In this document: positions 14,018 to 24,900 of the stretch, piece by piece
Layout: each line of letters starts with the position of its first letter
Numbering within the stretch: the first letter of the stretch is position 1
NCBI GenBank assembly: GCA_964035775.1
Contig: OZ038313.1
Coordinates: 26,703,401 to 26,767,400 of the forward strand
Direction: 5' to 3'
Source of the DNA: Osedax frankpressi
Taxonomy: Eukaryota > Annelida > Polychaeta > Sabellida > Siboglinidae
Length of the DNA stretch: 64,000 bases
The notes under the pieces: model-generated
Seen by the model: only the letters and a program-made list of their open reading frames with translations
Told to the model about the DNA's origin: nothing
Database searches by the model: none
Program-made: the position numbers and the translations under genes

Positions 14018-17000
14018 TATATTATCCACACGGATATCTGTTTAGCATTATCAAATTCTTATATAATCTCAATATTAATCCATTTATATTTTAATATGAA
14101 CTTTTTTAATACAGAAACCCAATAAATTAATTAATAATTATAACGTTTTCCATATTATAGAAATATAATTCCTGTGTAACTGACATATATAATAATATTA
14201 ATGATAATCTTCCATCTAAGTTATTTATAAATGCTAAATTATTTTAATGGTTATCTAGGCACCGCGAAATAGGGAAGTTGTGATTTACATCATGTGATAT
14301 ATATTTGCACTGTAGTAGTTATGACAATAGTTACTTCAGTTAATGTTATTTGCTTCCAGGTCGTGGATGTATTTTATATTTTATGAACTACAGGTTGCTA
14401 CTCCCAAATACATTCTACCAACGACTTTAATAAGCGAAGTTAAGAAAACCACAGACCACGATATCACAAACAAAGACTGCGTATTCACAATAAAGGTTTG
14501 CAATTGACCCTACGTATCTGAACCTATTTAAATACGTCAGGAACTGAATTGAAGATATTTTAGTAAGTATTATAAGTTTATATAAGCATAGATTGTGAAT
14601 TAATGTGCATTTACCACCTAAATAAAGGGACATTGATATTAATATATTTAAATAGCATTTCTATTCCATTTCGCTATTGTACAATCATATAATTGTGTTA
14701 TCATAATATTATGACCATTTTAATAACATATATAGATTATTATAATATAATGTATAGAATATTATAATATTATATATTGATCATTTTAATATATACTTTG
14801 CTATATACTTACATATACTTACTATATATGTTATTATAGTAATTTTTAAAGTAAGTTTTAAATCTAAGCTTTGTCTTGGATAGAAGGAGAGTGGAAGCTA
14901 CTTCTATCTGGACTGCTATACATCGCATGACATGAACACCTGGTTGTCTTGTCTTAAGACGTGTCTTAGACCTGCCGCCGTGACCACTAGGATCGCTGAA
15001 CCGTTTGTACGACGACCTCCATACTCGGTACTTTGGTCTACTTTATTTGCACCTTTGCAGACTAGCTCCTGTACCCCCACCACTGCGTCGCCATTCATTG
15101 TCGAAATCTTCAGATGTTTCAGGACTATCATTTAACGGTTTGTTTCAATGCTATTATATAAATATTTATACGTTTCGACACATTAATCGAAAAAGAATCT
15201 GTTATTTACTAATAATGGTGAACTGAAATTTATTTGATATTTATAAGTTTGTAAATAAACATAACACGACATGCTTTTCTTATGGTATCAAGATATTATA
15301 ACATTTACATATTTAACTTGTTCTATCCTATCCTTGTTAGCATTTTTCTGATACTAATTAGTTATTATTTAAAAGTTTATACTTTTAATACCTAATATAT
15401 ATTATTTTACGTATATGATATATTACAATGATTAACAAGTAACTACTTACTACCAAACACCAACAAAACTAAATTTATTAATATCAGAATAGCTAAAACT
15501 TTCTGATTATAAAGTCTACATTGATGATATAATAAACAATACATTAATTAACAATACATTAATTAAATCACCATTTTCAAATTTGCAAGATTTTCTTCTA
15601 TTCATTATACTAATTAATACATATTTTTCTTGCATACAATATATTATAGATATATCTGTGTCTATAATAATATTTGTATAATTTAATTAGACAAAGAAAC
15701 TTAATTCATCTTCTAAGATATTTGTGTATATTATAGATTCAACATGTAATCACATACACATCTCTATGTACAGATGCAAATGATAAACTATATTTATCCT
15801 CCAACCAAATCTCTCTTCCAAATCTTTCACCGAAAGTAGATTCTAAATATTCGAGTTAGTTTATATTCTTTTTAAACACATATTTTGTAATATATTAATT
15901 AATTCAAATATAAATTGATTTATTACTCAGCAGTATAAATCCAAGCACCTCTGAATAGTGGAGTATTGTATAAATATCACGATATAAAAATTATAACTGT
16001 CGATATAAAAAAAGCACATTTAATTCGCTATGAAATTATTCGAAAGAAATGTTATTAACTTTACAACTTTTATTTAACTAAACGATATGAAATTTCCAAT
16101 AATTCACTTCTCCGTATACAGTGGCGCCATCTCCTTCTGTAAGTCCCGCGCCCCGGGACGACGCCAATCTCTCGCAAACTGCGTCTATGGCCGATTATCC
16201 GTGGTTCCACTTGAATGTGACGAGAGCAATGGCCGCAAATCTCGTTGTGAGACGTTTGTAACTTCAACTGGGCCATTGTTAATTCTTTCATACAATAAGA
16301 CGTCATACAATCTATAAAATACATATAATATATATCATATATCTTATATAATATTTATCATATAATATACAATCTATATATTGATTAGTATGTATATTAT
16401 TAATAAAATATCACCCTAATATTATTTACTCTCTCCTCCATTATCTTTTTCTACTGACTTCTTATTTCGAGGCACCTTTTACTAAACCCTTCCACACTTG
16501 CCACTGTCCATTACCATCGACTGATTCGACTGATTCGACTCAATCAGACACCAACGAGAACCAAGGTACGTTCCTTGTGCGTCAAAGTGAAACCAGGCGG
16601 GGAGAATGCGTCATTACATTCAACTTTCAGGACAAGGCAAAAGTTATAACTCACAGATTACTAGCTTTAAATATGAGTCTATACTCTTAATCTATATTTT
16701 AGTTGCAATTTATTCAAATTGTAAGCAATGAAGTAATGTTGAAATAATTGTTTAGCATTTCGTATCAACGAAAAATAATTTATTTTAATAGATTATTCTT
16801 TTTATAACATATCCACTCTACAACCTCTAAAAATGTATATTTATAGATATTCTGTCTTACCAATAAGCATTGTGATTTACAAGCTTGTTTGTAAACTTTA
16901 CACCTATTATTATACTGCGACCTACAGCACCTACGACTCTCCGTGTCCCCGGACGGTCAGTGTCACGTGCAGCACTTGTGGTTTCCATCCGTGTTCGACA

Positions 17001-18001
17001 CGTTGGAACACTTTCGCAAGTCGCCGATACCGCTGGAATCCGGAGGCTCTTCGGACATCAAGTTATCGGCGTACGTCGTATCCGAACAGGCTATTCAGAT
17101 GGCGGCCGAAAGAGCTATAGGTAATCAACGGCCGATGGGACGTAGTGGCAGGTGTAGCCACGCTTTCCAACGACACAATTTCACACACTTTCTAGGATAG
17201 CGTTACAAGGCAGGTAATACCATTATTAGGATGAGAGTAGATCTACTTGGCGAATGGTTAATGACATTTAGTTGCAGATGTTAAATTGTTAGTTGAAAAT
17301 TAATTGTTTGCAGCTTTCACTAACAAGAATATTGACGTGTGATAAGGTGTTACTATATATTAATTATAATCATTTTTAGGCTTAATTATCACGCTCCCCT
17401 TTTACGAACTCTAGGTTCAATATTGCAGCGTAGATGTCTGCCCATTGCCTTAAGGCTCGCTACGACGACTAGCTCATAGCTTCTAGCGTCTCCAAATGTA
17501 ACTAACGGATTCACTTTTAAGGCAATCCTCCGGCGACCGCAACCAACCTACGAGCATCTCCGCAACCGCAACGAACTCTTTTTGAATCCATCAGCACCAC
17601 GTGCGTGCGAGTGACCACGGCCCAGTTGCAGTTGAACCCCGTGATCTCCTCGCAAGGTTTGACCCCTTACATCGTTAGCAAAGATAATGCGAATCGTATA
17701 TTTCTTATATATCTTTTCGGTTTTATTTGTATTTAAAACAGACATCACCATTAATCACGGTATCTATGCAGGGAATATTATATCTTTCATTGAGAAAGTC
17801 TTTGGTATTACTCTATTGTGATTATATTTCTCTTTACTATTATCTATTACAATTAATGAGGACACATTATTATACAATATCCTAAAAGATCAAATAATAT
17901 ATTTGTATTTAATAGCGAATCTTATTATTTCATATACTGAAAGATTTCCATTATTTACAGCCAGCAAAAGAGCTATAGACAACCCGTATTCATTTGTGTG
18001 A
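8131..18001 (+). CDS. Lnk: SH2B/Lnk adaptor protein, 466 aa, 12 exons
   Basis: Exons: 8131-8360, 8538-8664, 11259-11328, 13494-13573, 14394-14495, 14884-15002, 15061-15137, 16122-16253, 16548-16642, 16928-17120, 17522-17656, 17961-18001. All introns are GT-AG, phases close, and the total is 1,401 nt. Residues ~8-65 match the phenylalanine-zipper dimerisation domain ([14 protein letters not shown]). Residues ~136-242 are the PH domain ([28 protein letters not shown]). Residues ~294-395 are the SH2 domain, with DYPWFH, the [12 protein letters not shown] phosphotyrosine pocket (FLVR Arg near 324) and [15 protein letters not shown]. The protein ends [10 protein letters not shown], matching the conserved SH2B C-terminus with its tyrosine. 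The family couples insulin/JAK-type receptors to downstream signalling at the membrane. The start is the first in-frame ATG after an upstream stop. An AATAAA lies at 18,217. The short linker ([10 protein letters not shown]) between PH and SH2 is a likely kinase site. Confidence 0.93.
10160..11080. repeat. 23-bp minisatellite in Lnk intron 2
   Basis: About 40 head-to-tail copies of a 23-bp unit close to AATGTACTCTCATAACTACC plus TTT. Variants (ATATACTATCAT, TAATATCAAA, CCTTCAATG) recur in the same order about every 207 bp, which is 9 units, so a higher-order repeat has been amplified. Examples are the 'taatatcaaa' variant near 10,285, 10,490 and 10,718, and 'ccttcaatg' near 10,368 and 10,575. 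It lies wholly inside Lnk intron 2. Confidence 0.95.
11480..13130. repeat. 28-bp CT-rich satellite in Lnk intron 3
   Basis: Tandem units of 28 bp of the kind CTCACTCTCACTACT followed by TTCCTCACTACAT, GTCCTCACTACAT or CACCTCAACTCAT. Long variant strings repeat with a spacing near 340 bp (about 11,668-11,877 against 12,008-12,215), so there is a higher-order period. The unit is not a multiple of 3 and lacks stops on +, so several overlapping frames of 150-480 codons are open ([16 protein letters not shown]-like). These are not genes. The array sits between two phase-matched exons of Lnk. Confidence 0.95.
15003..15060 (+). other. 58-nt mini-intron in Lnk
   Basis: The donor CC|GTTTGT and the acceptor CCTTTGCAG enclose 58 nt. 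Removing it joins GAACC and ACTAGCT to give ...[17 protein letters not shown]... and puts the next exon in the frame needed for its own junction with the SH2 exon. Without removal the + frame stays open across the site ([12 protein letters not shown]...) up to a TAA at 15,133, so retention would truncate the protein before SH2. The GTTTGT donor recurs elsewhere in this gene. Confidence 0.8.
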
Positions 18002-18159
18002 CAAGACAAAACCCCTCCAGAAATCAATTATGAATACAACCTGCTACCATTATATTGAATCACCTAAAAATACCATCAAAACTATTATTTTGTTACGGCA
18101 GCAAAAAGTGCCATATTTTTTATTTCCAGTGGATACTGTAACCTAGTCATGCCCGTCTC

Positions 18160-18208
18160 ATTGGTCGATCTCTCATTGGTCGATCTCTCATTGGTCGATC
18201 TCTCATTG
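18160..18208. repeat. Short 15-bp tandem repeat
   Basis: About three copies of CATTGGTCGATCTCT (CATTGGTCGATC words near 18,160, 18,175 and 18,190) in the 3' flank of Lnk, just before the AATAAA at 18,217. If transcribed it would lie in the 3' UTR. Confidence 0.8.
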
Positions 18209-18744
18209 ACCCTCGAAATAAACATATTTGAAATCATTTGAATTTATTCGAAGACACCTTAAATAATAAAAATAATAATGAATCTATGAGACAAAACAAC
18301 AATTGTACACTAAATTAATAAATTGTGATTTTGTTGACAATCGGTAACAAAGTCATTCAATACATTTCCATAATACTTGTGATAAAAACATAAATCAAAT
18401 AAATGTATATCGTTGATTATAAAGTAATAAAATTAATAACAATTTCAAATTAAAGTGTATAAATAAAATGATAAAAACTTACAAAAATTGTTGTGAGCTT
18501 TTCGTTTACAATTTGGAATAAATTATTATAAAAGTCAGAATTGATTTCAAATTTTTCCTTAAAGCTTGTTTTTAAAAATAATTCACTGTTTAATACTATT
18601 TTAATATGTAAAATATACTAATTAAAATTGATTTAAAATGAAATATAAAAAGAAGTTGTGATTAATATTAATGTTGTTGTTATTAATTTTAAATTGGAAA
18701 TTATAACTTTATTGAAATGTTCTCAACTTACTCGATATTTTATA

Positions 18745-18892
18745 CATACATATGTACATATACATACATATGTACATATACATACATATGTACATATACA
18801 TACATATGTACATATACATACACATATGTACATATACATACACATATGTACATATACATACATATATGTACTTATACATACATATATGTACG
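18745..18892. repeat. 18-bp palindromic repeat between Lnk and TDG
   Basis: About eight copies of TACATATGTACATATACA, slightly degenerate (18-22 bp) toward the right. The unit is nearly self-complementary (TACATATGTA), so it could extrude hairpins. It lies in the short convergent gap between the 3' ends of Lnk (+) and TDG (-). Open frames on both strands here are repeat artefacts. Confidence 0.9.
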
Positions 18893-18961
18893 CTCCATAT
18901 AGTTTGCATATAGATTTTAATGTAGATGTTTTTCAGATCTTAGAAAATAATTGTCAAAGGG

Positions 18962-21900
18962 CTATTGTTGGTGAGGATTCAGACCATTTGCAGAGTATTG
19001 ATTAAACCACGGATGCATAAATTGGGCTGCGGCTGCGGCAGCAACGCTTGGCATCGATTGGCTTGAGCTGGTGGCGCCACCGGCCGCAAAATAGGGAGAA
19101 TGTGAGAATATCGAATTCATAGTTTCTCCGGGTTCGGCTTTGAAAGCGTAATTAGTAAATGGACTAAAGTATGGCGATTGTGTAGAAGTCATCGAGTCGT
19201 TTGAAGTTGAAGGTAATTCCTGAATGTGTTAATCATATAAAATTAAATATGGTAATTATTTATTATATCACGTATATAAATATGATAGAATTAGTTTTGT
19301 AATATAGAATACAAAATAGTATTTAAAAATTATTAATTTCCTAACAAATCGTATTCTAAATTATTATATTACTGCAGGGATATTCATATTAAAGCATCAT
19401 CGTTAATAATTAAGATATTTAATATAGTTATGTAAGATATTAATTATCATATTACCAATATATTTATGTGAAATTTGCAAATAAATATATGAAAATGAAT
19501 TCCGTTTAAAAAAAATTATTAATAAAACGATACTTAAAATTGTATCAAATTATTTAAATATTAACAAATATTTTAATAATATTTATATTAATATATATAA
19601 TATATAATATATTTTATATATAAAATGAAATATCTTTAAAATATTTTATATCATAATATTATATACTCGATATTTATATACTTGATTAAATTCAATTGTC
19701 TGTTAAATTTCTTAATAATTTAAATATATTAGTTGCTTTATATTTTGTTCATTTACTGTTTTAAGTTTAAATTAAAATGTATACTAAACCAAACGATTTA
19801 ATATTGCTAATTTAAGTTTTCATTTTAATATGATTGATTTAAATGTTTCATTATAGATACAAATATGCAGTTGTAAGATCATTATTAATTCAGTTGCCTC
19901 GCATAAAAATACTACTCACCGACAACATGGGCATCTGTTTCATCATTGCAAACTGTTCAATAGAGGGAGCTTCAATAGTAGGAGGAGGTGGCAAAGGTTC
20001 TGTTTTTATGACTTCAGTTTTTACTTCAACCTTAATGGTTTTCACTCGCTTCGCTCTCGGCTTCTTTTCAGCATTGGGATCTCGAGGTTTTACCTGTTGA
20101 GTTTAAATGTTAGGTTAATATTAAGGTTAAGGTGAATATTAATGTTAAGATTAAGATTAAGATCGACTCCAAATGCTATAATATGATATTGTGGTTGAAG
20201 AATATTTAGATTAAAAATAACTATTACATCATTTAGTAAATTCATACCTTTAGGTCAACATCTGGGAATATAATTTCCTTCATATCGGAAAGTACTCGGT
20301 CACCTCGAACGTGATCCCTCAGAGCCTTCAACCCAAGATAAAAAGGAACCTGCATTAATAAAGAATCTGTTAAAATATAAATTAAAAACTTCTTTTTTAA
20401 AAACAATTGATGAAGAATTAGTATAAAAAAATTCATTAAATTGGAATTAATGAATTATATTAATTTGATATGCCAAATATATTATTATTATATATATATA
20501 TATATATATATGAACAATATAGGTGAAGTATGTGATGTGTAAATTATATAATGTAAATTCTGTATAAAATTCATTTTATCAAATGTTCATACAGCAAAAT
20601 TAGTTGATAACATATTTCTACATATGCACATTATTTAATAAACTATTTAATAAACTAAAATGTGTGTTTACATATATTGCACTAAACCTGGTCTGCAAAT
20701 GAATATCTATTATGAAGGCTATTATTAATAGAGTAATTTATTAATTATAGTAATCAATATCTACCAATACTGACTCACCATTGATTGTTCAAGAGCAATA
20801 TCACTATGGCATATGACTGGTAAATGACATATGCCACATTACTTGCATAATCACGTGACTGGTGTCATTATCACCCTTAAGAAGCATACAATTGGTAAAA
20901 TAGACATACCAATATAGTTAATACTCATTACCAACATATATTAAATTATATATATACCATTTATATCAATTAAAAAATATATATATAAGTATACTGTATA
21001 TTATACAGTGTATAAGATATGTGAGTTAATATACCAGAATAGATGATTATATAATTTAATATAACTAAATTAAATAAAAACAAAGAACAATTAAATTAGT
21101 ATTCAATATTCAATATTTTCTATAGAAACAGTTGTTGTGTAAGTAGGATAGATGAACAATCAGCTACACTCACACAATTCTATGCAGGATTGATGAGTTC
21201 ATATGGTCAGTATATTACAACCAAGAACACTCATTCAAACCAATTTGGCTGTATCTAGTCAGTATGATGTATATACAAGTTATTTACATGCTACATTATT
21301 TACATTATCATTCATTTACATTATCTATATAAATTAACCAAATATTACAATTGAACAAATACTACATTATGATAGAACTCTCATTGGAAGTAATATATAT
21401 AGATCTAATAAGATGTCTAGTACAATAGAAACAATGCCATACTGGTCTATACCCAAGCCTACATTCCTAAGATAGCTAACCTCCGTACACCAAATACCAG
21501 AATACCGCTTGTAATAATTATATATCCTGTCAGCATACACTCTTTATTATCAGTAAAACAATCAGTAAAACAATCAGTAAAACAATCAGTAAAACAATCA
21601 GTAAAACAATCAGTAAAACAATCTAATATGGAATTGATCAAGTACAAAGTTAGCTATCGCTTTATTGTAGAATATTATTCATATGTTAGATATTAATACA
21701 ATCCCTACTAATTTTAAGTAAATCTGCATCAAAGGAGAGAAGAATGGTTTGCCTCCTAAAAGATATTATAATATTTGATCAAATAAATATGCATGTCATT
21801 AATATCAACATCTTGCTTTCGATATCATTTCCATTTATCGATAAATCTCGATTTTCGTACATATGTAAATTATAGTTATTATGATTAATACATATATTAT

Positions 21901-24900
21901 GCATTAGAAAACAAAATTGCTATACAATAACAAATATTACGAAACGCAGTATTTTGTGTTTTCAGAAGAATTCATCGTAAGGATTTTAGCAAAAAAAATG
22001 TAGAATGTGTTAGAATTAAAATTGTCCTCCTCTGGATATAAATTTACTCATGGTCATGGTTTTAGGAGCCGTGGTGGAGATGGACACGCGGAATGAATAA
22101 AACATGATAAAAGCTACGATTTTCAAAAATAATTCTTGACAATTCGAAATCCTGTAGAGTTTCGGAAATACGATGTATGTTTTCATTATTGACAGTCACA
22201 CTTAATACCTGTTTGGTAAATACTAAATGAGAGTAGAATAAGATTAGAAAAAACTAAGATGACAAGATATTTTTATATAAATGTTATTAGATTTTAAACA
22301 AATGTATTAAATCCCCGCAAATTTTTCCCAATAAGCCTTCAAAAGATTCACAGTTTTCTTCTAGATCTTACAAGACCTCAATAATATCTCGATCAATAGT
22401 TCTCTTCTAAAATTATATTGAATTGCATATATATGAAATATAATATTTTAAAAAATACACTTAATAGAGTATGTATCAAATAAATACATATTGAGAATAC
22501 CTAAAATAAAATATTATTGTGTCAAAAACAAATTATTAATAATACAATTGTAAATTAATTTTAATTATAGAGAAATTTCACTCTATTTATAAATAATGAT
22601 ATTTATAGAATTGCCTATAAACTATATAGTAATATATATTAAATTTATAAAATGATTAACTCTCACTATATTCAAATTAATTCAATTATATAAGCTTAAA
22701 AGATTATGTTTCAGGATCATATTACGATATTAAAGTACTAACCGAAAAGCCATATTGTCTAATTTATAAATTACATTACAAGTACGAAGCTTCCAATGAA
22801 ACGATTAAATTATCATTAAAATAACTTTATATACATAAATGTTCACTATTGAAATGTCGAATTGAAACTGTCCAATCAGAATAAGTATTATAAACATGTG
22901 ACTGAGATAATTAGTATTGCTGTTCCCACGGGTAATTAATACATGATTTATACTCGACTGTTAGCATGACCATACGCTAAATCTGAGCCAATATTACCAA
23001 AAGCTAAGTATTCAAATTCAGGTTCATCTAATCATTTAAATTTATTTTTAATAAATACATAAAAAGAATGTAATGTTACTATCATCACTATGTCATTATG
23101 TCACAATCGGGATGACATTGTTTTAATTGGTTTTTGTCCTAAAAGTCGAAAGAGATAAATAGTGGGAGAAACTAGTTATGGCTATACTACTACATATGCA
23201 TGGTGTGTATATACATACAAGTGTAAGTTGTATTAACCTTATCGATTGCTCTAGGTAGCTGGGAACACCTTGCAGATGAAGAAGGCATCACATACAGCAG
23301 CTGTGTGTTATTAAGTATTTAGGAATGGTGTCGGTGAGAATTTGGTAGTGGTACTAGTGTGTTGGTAGTTCAGTAGAGGCGATGGCGTTACGTTAGTTCA
23401 GTAGAGGCGATGGCGTTTCTAAACTGAGTTAGGAAATGCATCTAAGTTGAATTAAGGCAAATGATTTAAGTTAAGTTAGTACAATGAAAAATATCTTGTT
23501 TGAGTAATTGGAAATAAATACAAACTCGGTTATGTATAAGGAAGTGGAAATGGTCAATATGAATTAGAGAAAATTATTGTCTTAGTGAGTTAGAGGAAAT
23601 AAAAGTAAAAATGTAGCACTAACGCATTCAGTGCCTGGAAAAGGAGTGGGTTGCAATCCGATGTCAAATTTCTTACTCGCAGAGAAAATCTCATAAATTC
23701 CCTTTCCATTGAACACTGCAATTTTCGGCTTATACTTGCAGATTTTCTCCCGAAGTATTTCAGAACCTTGTAGGATCTCTTTCCTGTAGATGGATTTAAT
23801 TTACATAGAGAACTACATAGAGAGGGGAGGGAGGGAGGGATTGATATCGGATTCATTTTATTATAACTCACTCAAGTGATATTACTATCCATCACAATAA
23901 ATACTATATATATATTCAATATGATGATGTCGTTTGTGGTTTAGATTTGTACATACAAAGCATAGAAGGGCAAGAGAGGGAGTAAAGGAGATCTAGAGCA
24001 GGTCTACAGTAGAGCTACAGTAGGTCCATAGTAGGTCCACAGTAGGTCCACAGTAGGTCCACAGTAGGTCTACAGTAGGTCTACAGTAGGCCAACAGTAG
24101 GTCTACAGTAGGTCTACAGTAGGTCTACAGTAGGTCTACAGTAGGTCTACAGTAGGTCTACAGTAGGTCTACAGTAGGTCTACAGTAGGTCTACAGTAGG
24201 TCTACAGTAGGTCTACAGTAGGTCCACAGTAGGTCTACAGTAGGTCTACAGTAGGTCTACAGTAGGTCTACAGTAGGTCTACAGTAGGTCTACAGTAGGT
24301 CTACAGTAGGTCTACAGTAGGTCTACAGTAGGTCTACAGTAGGTCTACAGTAGGTCTACAGTAGGTCTACAGTAGGTCCACAGTAGGTCCACAGTAGGTC
24401 TACAGTAGGTCTACAGTAGGCCAACAGTAGGTCTACAGTAGGTCTACAGTAGGTCTACAGTAGGCACAGTAGGTCTACAGTAGGTCTACAGTAGGTTACA
24501 ATAGGTCTACAGTAGGTCTACAGTAGGTCTACAGTAGGTCTACAGTAGGTCTACAGTAGGTCTACAGTAGGTCTACAGTAGGTCTACAGTAGGTCTACAG
24601 TAGGTCTACAGTAGGTCTACAGTAGGTCTACAGTAGGTCTACAGTAGGTCCACAGTAGGTCCACAGTAGGTCTACAGTAGGTCTACAGTAGGCCAACAGT
24701 AGGTCTACAGTAGGTCTACAGTAGGTCTACAGTAGGTCTACAGTAGGTCTACAGTAGGTCTACAGTAGGTCTACAGTAGGTCTACAGTAGGTCTACAGTA
24801 GGTCTACAGTAGGTCTACAGTAGGTCTACAGTAGGTCTACAGTAGGTCTACAGTAGGTCCACAGTAGGTCCACAGTAGGTCTACAGTAGGTCTACAGTAG

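Noticed and set aside
14916-15226. Unspliced frames on both strands around the Lnk PH-SH2 linker
   Set aside because: Explained by the 58-nt mini-intron and by shadows of the true coding strand.
16070-16324. Minus-strand frame of 84 codons
   Set aside because: Shadow of the Lnk exon that begins the SH2 domain (DYPWFH).
21960-22100. Possible nested + strand gene in TDG intron 8
   Set aside because: Short peptides only, with no family match, and the frame ends quickly. Its near-identity between copies is noted in the findings.
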